A DNA stretch of 64,000 nt from NCBI GenBank assembly GCA_001630475.1, contig KV419423.1, positions 62,001 through 126,000 of the forward strand, in the 5' to 3' direction. Each line of letters opens with the position of its first letter. The first letter of the stretch is position 1. Origin of the DNA: Sistotremastrum niveocremeum HHB9708 (lineage: Eukaryota > Basidiomycota > Agaricomycetes > Sistotremastrales > Sistotremastraceae). The notes under the pieces are model-generated. The model was given only the letters and a program-made list of their open reading frames with translations, did no database searches and was not told the origin of the DNA. Positions 57,957 to 64,000 of the stretch are shown here, piece after piece. The position numbers were made by a program, and so were the translations under genes.

Positions 57957-60085
57957 TTAGGTCCTTTCTTCCAGCTCGACAAGAGGCACCGCATTCACTA
58001 TTGTGACCAGTTTTCGCACATCGAGCTCGCTATCGTAGGACGTTAGAAGAGCAACAGCTGTCACAGATGATGTGGTCTGAACGTACCCATTAAGCATCAT
58101 CACGGTGTTGATCTCCTCGAGAGCCCTTTCCAACAGCGGAAAGGCATAGCCTTTCATTGAGACGATGGCATTGTTCAATTCTCCTGCATACGACTTGATG
58201 GCGGTGAGCACATCCTCGGATACATCGAGCCACCTGATTGGCCTATCATCACTCAGATTTTGTCGCAGAACGCTGAACTGAAAGGGCCAAGAGTATTCAG
58301 TTGAGAATAATTTGCTTCGGTCCAGATGACATACCAGTCGAATTTTAGCAATTAGGAGACGACCATTCAGCATGAGAAGACTAATATCGGAGGAGGTATC
58401 TTCGCCGGCCTCCAGGACGAGTTGACCTTCCGCAATCTCGTCGTAATCGAGATTGATCGGCATGATCGAATCCGATTCTGCGTTGCTGAGTATGTAATTG
58501 TCTGGATTGTGGTATGCATCCAGGACCATCAGACCGAAAGACGCTCGGCGCCTCATCTTCGACAGGGCGTGAGTTAAACTCTGCATCACTAGAAGTAGAA
58601 CACCAACCTCTTGTCCTCGAGCGCCGGAGCCAAATCGTTCGCCATGCTTCTGTCTTGTCAAAACGACCTTTTGATCCGCTTCTAGAGCTTTCCGGAGGAT
58701 TGGCAGGAACGTAGACCATTGCCCTTTTTCATGTAGGGAGTGATATCCTAGGAGTAATCTAGTGTGATGACCATGAGTCTCAGAGAAGATTCCTGAATTA
58801 TGACATACGTCGCTAATATGGCGTAGCTGGGAAACTTGGTACGACCCCAGACGACAGTAGACAGTTTATTTCTGGCGGCCTCAATTGTGAGTTGAGCAAA
58901 CTCCTCACGATCCACGGACAAGCCTGCAGGCTTTTCAGGCTGTCGAGAAAGACACTTAGACACCGAAGCAAGGCACTGGGAATGGCAGAGGAACTCACCG
59001 TCGGCTCCATGTTAATATGTCCATAGTGAATAATCAACAAAAGCAACGCTGATTTGGCGGGCGAGAGTGCTTTATTTGCCAATTGTCTCACATGGGGTAG
59101 TGCTGCCTTATCGATAGCGCCGCCAAATCCAGCAAGCTTCCGAGGGAATATTTCAAGAGCGCAGTCGCGGCATTCTGCCAGATAATTCTCCGAGACCTTA
59201 ATACGACGATCTCCGAGTGTCAGAGTTACTATCAGGATTATCTTCCTGAGCTGTGATGGTTGCGAGGCCAAATCGCTCAGTATCAGCTGCTTGGACGATC
59301 CAACTTTATCAACAGTGGACGGCGGCGAACTTGAAACATCAAAAACACGATCTTCGGCTTCATATTGGAATGAATAATGAAAACAGGCACTAGTGAGTCG
59401 TGCTTACCTGCTCCTTCGATGGAGGGTAGGGTCGCACCATCCTCTTCCAACTGATCTCGTCCATCATGCTCAACTAATTGGGATGCCTGGACAATCGAGA
59501 GCTCAGAAAACAAGCTTCAACAGCGCCAATCTGGCACTGGGTCACTTATCGGACTTACCTCGAGAGGCACTGGCAGCGGATAAGGACTGGATAATCGGAC
59601 TCGTCTTCGACTTTGGGCAGCTGCGGAGATTAGTATGAGTATCTTTCATATAAGACCAGGCGACAGTACTCACTTGCTAGCCCTGACTTCGAAATCGACC
59701 TCCTTGCTGGAGATGGTCTTAGTTCTCGCTTTTTGCGAGAACTAGATCTTTGCGCATCGGTCAGAGGACCGGCGGGCAACTGATTGTTTGCTGGTGATCT
59801 TTTGGCTGACGCAGTATTCAGCCATGGTTGGTGTATGTTGTAAGAGGAAGGGGGAGGACCCTGAGTGATCGGTGGTCGGACGTCCTTCATGTCGATGCTG
59901 CAGGGGTACGAAACAGCGAGGGGTCCCATGGTACCAAAAGGATTTGGTGGACCATCCAGCCTGAATTCAGGCTCGAAGACGAGTCGGTGCGGTGGCTGGG
60001 GCTGCAGGTCAGGCGGAATGGGTGGTAGGTAATGATATTCAATCATATCGCTGAGGACGGGGGGATAGGATTTATGGCTAGCCAT
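57957..60085 (-). CDS. Orphan family protein, copy B
   Basis: Paralog of the gene at 17663-19767, with the same eight-exon plan. Exon 1 (MASHKSYPPVLSDMIEYHY, LPPIPPDLQPQPPHRLVFEP, NQLPAGPLTDAQ) is Pro-rich. The folded part reads VTLTLGDRRIKVSENYLAEC, LEIFPRKLAGFGGAIDKAAL, LSPAKSALLLLIIHYGHINM, RRRASFGLMVLDAYHNPDN, SSDISLLMLNGRLLIAKIRL, and ends VPLVELEERT. Exon 4 stays in frame only if the acceptor near 59345 (GCCGAAG, then ATCGTG) is used, giving DRVFDVSSSPPSTVDK; the more obvious downstream acceptor would break it. With that choice I see no disruption. No recognised domain. Repeat R3 follows 0.5 kb downstream and the promoter region matches that of copy A. Confidence 0.8.
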
Positions 60086-60650
60086 CTGAAGGGAGTGCGA
60101 GTGAGAAGAGCACAGAGGGCGATCACGAACATGTTCAGATTATAAGACATTCCAAAGCTTCTGGTTCCCAATCTGGATAGGAGGTGCGTTGACGCTCTTG
60201 TTTGTTCCTAGCTGCATTGTTCCCTTTTCGCTTCGGTTGTCTCGGCTAACCATCGTGTTCTTCGTTTGCTTATCTTCTGCACATCCAGGTGAATGTGCTC
60301 CCTATCCCGAATATTTTTGATCAAATCAATGCATCAAACTCGATTTTGCCATTTTTCTCGTGGTCCGCGACCCTCGGACCCTGTGCGTCTCTATCAAGGT
60401 TTTCTTGCGCAAGGATTGGATCGAGTAATACAAGCTGGCTGAAACCTTCCCAATCGATCACAAGCCTTGCGCAGCACTGCTCTTCGGATTATCCGAAATC
60501 GTCTCGAGGAGCCAACTCGCTGGACGATTTTTCCAAACTGATACAACGCTGATTGTATTTTTTCTCAGACACGTTGTCATGTCGTCAATGGTTATGGAGA
60601 GGGCTGACAGCCCATTATGCCTCGTGGACCCGCCACTCTCGAAAAAAGAT
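60086..60650 (-). promoter_or_regulatory. 5' flank of orphan gene B, shared with copy A
   Basis: Read on the minus strand, this matches the flank of copy A at 17080-17662, including CTTATAATCTGAACATG near the start and the ACAACGTGTC block further out. It marks the outer boundary of the duplicated unit. Confidence 0.55.
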
Positions 60651-61004
60651 GTCAGAGCATCAACCTGACATGCGGACAGCCTCATGTTTCCGCCACTCTG
60701 TGACGAGGTATCAGAACAGAGCGTTCGCGTGGCCATGAGTGCTCAGTGCTCACCACTCCTTTCAAAGGTTCTGGAAAATGAAACCGTTCTGTGTCAAATC
60801 ATTGTGGCCTATGGTCGCGCTTCTCGCTGGTTCCTTGTCTTGAGGTGCCTTCCGATTTGAGCTACTGCTTCCAAAGAGTTCATGCGTCGAAAGATCTCAG
60901 GCATTTCCATCATGATTTCAGGATCATGCCTCTCGTTGCCTCTGATGATTGCTCTTTGCAAGCGGTGCTCATGCAGTCGTTGTTACTATGCGGTGAAGAG
61001 GATA
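60651..61004. other. Spacer between orphan unit B and repeat R4
   Basis: No gene or known repeat recognised. Confidence 0.4.
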
Positions 61005-61705
61005 ACTTGAAGCTTGAGCGGGCGCCTAAAAGAAGAAGCGCGCTCTCGGAAGCAACTCCGTACTCCGACCCAGCCAACGCGCTCTCCCCCTCACATCGAG
61101 CATTGCTATAGCTAGCAGACACTGGTCGAACTCTCAGTCGAATCGTTGACCCAATAGCATGTTGTCGGACATCAAAAGCTGCAGACAGAGCTACACCTAC
61201 CATCCCAATTTTCCAGCTCCGCTTTCTCTCTCTAGACCCCCCTCCATCTTCACCGCGGTTTACGGGCTCCCTGTCCCTCGGGACTAAATTATCTACGGTA
61301 CCTGGACTGCACTTAGATGTGCGCTGTGTGTGTAGCGCAGTGTCCCGTACGTGTATGAGAGAGCTGATATGAAGTGCAGGGCTGGCTACTAGCGTTCGTC
61401 AAGACACTCTCTACCGTCGAGGTGGAGGGCTTGCGACGCGGATATAGTCATGGCGTGGAAGTGATACGTGCTTGAGGTCCTTCGGGATCTCGCTAGTTTG
61501 ATCCATCCTCCTTTTGGAGACGCCTGGGTCTCCCCCTCCTCATTCATATTTTCCTCACTTAACTGTTGTGAGAGAGACACGATACGTATATACGTTATCG
61601 TTTGATTACGAGGATATAATTGATTGCAATTGTGAGTATCTTATCTTGCACGCGCTGATGAAAGATGTCTAGCCCGCCATATACAATCGAGCCATCGCAG
61701 GTGTT
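61005..61705 (+). repeat. Dispersed repeat R, copy 4
   Basis: Very close to R3 over most blocks (GGGCTCCCTGTCCCTCGGGA, GATATGAAGTGCAGGGCTGG, GGGATCTCGCTAGTTTGATC). It lacks about 24 bp between the GCTGGCTA and CAAGACACTCTC blocks that R1-R3 have, and has a different short stretch after the TTAACTGTTGTGAGAG block. It lies 0.5 kb beyond the stop of orphan gene C, in opposite orientation. Confidence 0.75.
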
Positions 61706-62179
61706 CCGCAATTCCCCAAACTTTGAAATCCAAAACCTTGGTGTGTGTCAATATCACCATCGGTAACTCTATGACCGTGACTAAGTGTGTCTAGCATGTC
61801 GTCGTAAACTTTTCTTCCGCGCAAGATGGGAAGCCAAGAAGCTTTTCGAGTTGTGAGTCATCCCACCTGTGTCTTTATTCTCACTAACGCGTTCCTGGCA
61901 AGTCATAATATCTCATTCTACTTTCCAACCACCAGCACAACAGCTCCGCGAGTCGGACGTTGTTGGCTTGTTTGCTTGTTTGCTCCTGTCTATTCAGCAT
62001 CATCACGCGACTGCCTCAAGCTCGTTTCAACTATCTCTGTATCATATCTCTGTAGTATTACAATCTGCGGATAAAGTCATACCCAAGGTCTTAATGTATC
62101 GGTCCTTGCGAAATTCACTGTGAAGATAAGTTTGCCATCAACGGTCCGTCAAAAATCTGGCATGGACTCATTATATGCC

Positions 62180-64000
62180 TCAAAGTCGTCTCCTTTCTTC
62201 GATATCAACCAGGGGCACTTCTCTCACTATCTCGATCAATATCGCAAGATCAAGCACACTATCAAAGTGCATCGTCAGTGGTAAAGTCCACAACACGCAA
62301 GTGCCATGAACGTACCTATTACACTTCACGTCGCTAATCTTTTTAAGAGCCAGCTCCAGAAGTGGAAACCTATGATTTTTCCTTGACGCAAGGACGCCAT
62401 TCGATTCCCCAACGTACGATCGGACAGCAATGCGAAGTGTTTCGGATACCCGATTTCGCCCGCTTGGGATATCGTCGTTTGAGATTGGTCCTAGCACGTT
62501 AAGCTATAAGATTGAAAGATGTCAAGTTCCGGATAAAGTTGTCCACTATGCATGACATACCAGTCTAATTTTCGAAATAAGTAGACGCCCGTTTATCATC
62601 AACAGACTGATGTCGGAGAAAGTAGTTTCGTCGGTCTTCGGTACGATTGCACCATCCACTATCTCATCGTACTGCACATCAAGCGGCATGAGCGCATCTA
62701 ACTGAGTATCGGTGAGATTATAATCGGCGGGACTGCGATATGCGTCCAAGACCATCAATCCGAACGACGCCCTCCTTCTCATCTACGCCGTACACAAGTC
62801 AGTTCGAGCACGGTTTCGTACCACTAGTAAAGGACGTACTTCATGCTTCCGAGCTCCTACTCCAAATTTTTCGCCATGCTTTTGCCTTCTCAGTCTCATC
62901 ATTTGGTCCACTACCAGGGCACCTCGAAGCATCGGCAAGAATGCGGACCATTTGACATTATCGTAGAGACAGTTATACCCCAGGAGTAACCTAGAGTGAT
63001 CAACGTAAGTTTCATGTTGAACTCTATCCTCGAAACGTACGTGGCCTGGATTACAGTCGTCGGTTCCCTGGTACGACCCAAGTCAGCAGCTCTCAGTCGA
63101 TCTCTAGCCTCATCTATCAACAATTGAGCAAACTCCTCAGACTCTATTGACAAGCCAAGAGGATTCGCAAACTGGAGAGAACCACATTAATATCAGCCGT
63201 CAACGGATGAGCCAATATCGCAAAATGTCTGACCGGATGTTTTGCATTGACATGACCACAATGTATAATCAAAAGGAGTAAAGCCGCTTTGGAAGGGGAA
63301 AGTTTCGGATCCGCTAGACGTCTCACATGGTCTACTGTTTTTCGATCGATAACGCCGCCGAATCCAGCAAACTTGTGGGGAAAGACCTCAAAAGCGCGAT
63401 CACGGCAATTTTCCAGATAATCTTCCGAAACCGTGATATCGCGATGTCCGAGTTTCAGGATGATTGTGTTGGTTGCTCGCGACGCCGAATCACTCGCTCT
63501 CAAAGCTTTCTTGCGTTTGACACTTGACGCAGGAATCTTTGGAGGCCTGCTGATACGAGGTTCGCCTTGATTATGGGTTAGCAAACGATTGCAGATGGAC
63601 AGGCATCGAGAGCTGCTTGCCTTCTCCTTCTCCTTCGAGTGAAGATGTTTGGCCATCTACTGATCCCAACTGATCTCGTCCATTGTGATGAGAAATGCCC
63701 ACTGCCTAGATGAATAAAGGTTTGGAAAACAAGCTTCAACAGCGTCATTCTCGGACTTACATCTGAATCGAGAGGCACTGATGGTCGATGGGGATTTGAT
63801 ACTTGCGCTTGTCGACTCTGGGACGCTGCGGTGGAGGTCAGTGCGGGATTACCTATAAGATGGGAGGAGTATGCTCACCAGTTTCGACCACTCGTGCCTC
63901 GCCTATCCTCGGTGATGGAGATCTTGCAGAGTCTCGCCTCCCGCGAGAACTGCTTTCTTGCGTACTAGTATCGGCCAGAAGACCGACGTGCAAATCGTTG
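62180..64000 (-). CDS. Orphan family protein, copy C (5' end off the window)
   Basis: Third paralog; the start lies beyond the right edge. The visible part of exon 1 (LHVGLLADTSTQESSSRGRR, ARSPSPRIGEARVVETG) matches the end of exon 1 in copy A (ADAQ..., RSPSPRAG). Later blocks are TIILKLGHRDITVSEDYLEN, FEVFPHKFAGFGGVIDRKTV, LSPSKAALLLLIIHCGHVNA, RRRASFGLMVLDAYRSPADY, FSDISLLMINGRLLISKIRL, and the C-terminus VREVPLVDIEERRRL. One intron near 63570-63625 appears to use a GC donor (GAAG, then GCAAGC) with a normal AG acceptor. The visible frame is open. No recognised domain. It is a tandem neighbour of copy B in the same orientation, with R4 between them. Confidence 0.75.

Noticed and set aside
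1-64000. tRNA, rRNA or CRISPR features
   Set aside because: Scanning for GGTTCGA-type B boxes with cloverleaf partners, for rRNA cores and for regularly spaced repeats gave no convincing case; the only B-box-like hits lie in repeat S.

Overview
The window reads as nuclear DNA of a filamentous basidiomycete, most likely an agaricomycete. Genes are split by many short introns (about 50-70 nt, GT-AG, with one GC-AG case). Lineage markers include a DUF6534-type membrane protein, an NB-ARC/TPR STAND protein with a helical N-terminal domain, and an ECM14-type carboxypeptidase whose DLRSYGQ motif replaces the usual zinc-ligand His. No tRNA, rRNA, CRISPR array or recognisable retroelement coding sequence was seen.

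Layout. 0.9-8.3 kb holds two conserved housekeeping genes in tandem: the XPF/Rad1 repair nuclease and the Mtr4 exosome helicase. 9-11.5 kb holds two small lineage-specific genes (a Ser/His-rich protein and a small secreted or membrane-anchored protein). 11.7-15.3 kb is an intact NLR-like STAND gene on the minus strand. 16.5-22.7 kb is a duplication-rich zone: an exon-1 relic, an intact orphan gene (copy A), and copies of two dispersed repeats (R and S). 22.7-34.5 kb is gene-poor, with a multi-pass membrane protein, a DUF6534 protein, and a cytochrome P450 whose promoter carries a short inverted-repeat transposon. 34.5-50 kb is gene-dense: F-box/WD40, a BEACH-WD40 giant, an ECM14-like pseudopeptidase and the DBR1 lariat debranching enzyme. 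50.5-55.5 kb holds a tandem duplication of a divergent gene pair, a small acidic protein facing a basic helix-loop-helix (bHLH) protein. 56-64 kb mirrors the 17-22 kb zone: S and R repeats with orphan copies B and C, in the opposite orientation.

Two things stand out. First, the two divergent small-protein/bHLH pairs (141 aa with 199 aa, and 135 aa with 210 aa) are clear paralogs, keep their intron positions and divergent layout, yet have diverged strongly outside a few motifs. This organisation recalls multiallelic divergent regulator pairs such as fungal homeodomain mating-type cassettes, but uses another fold. Second, an orphan protein family (three copies that splice without breaks where they can be read) travels with a non-coding repeat lying 0.4-0.6 kb downstream in opposite orientation. 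Together with repeat S these form inverted arms of about 4.5 kb around the central 34 kb.

Gene models were assembled by eye from splice signals. For copy A, the STAND gene, the P450 and the four pair genes the exon sums divide by three without stops. Other models have reliable ends but internal exons that are only partly checked.
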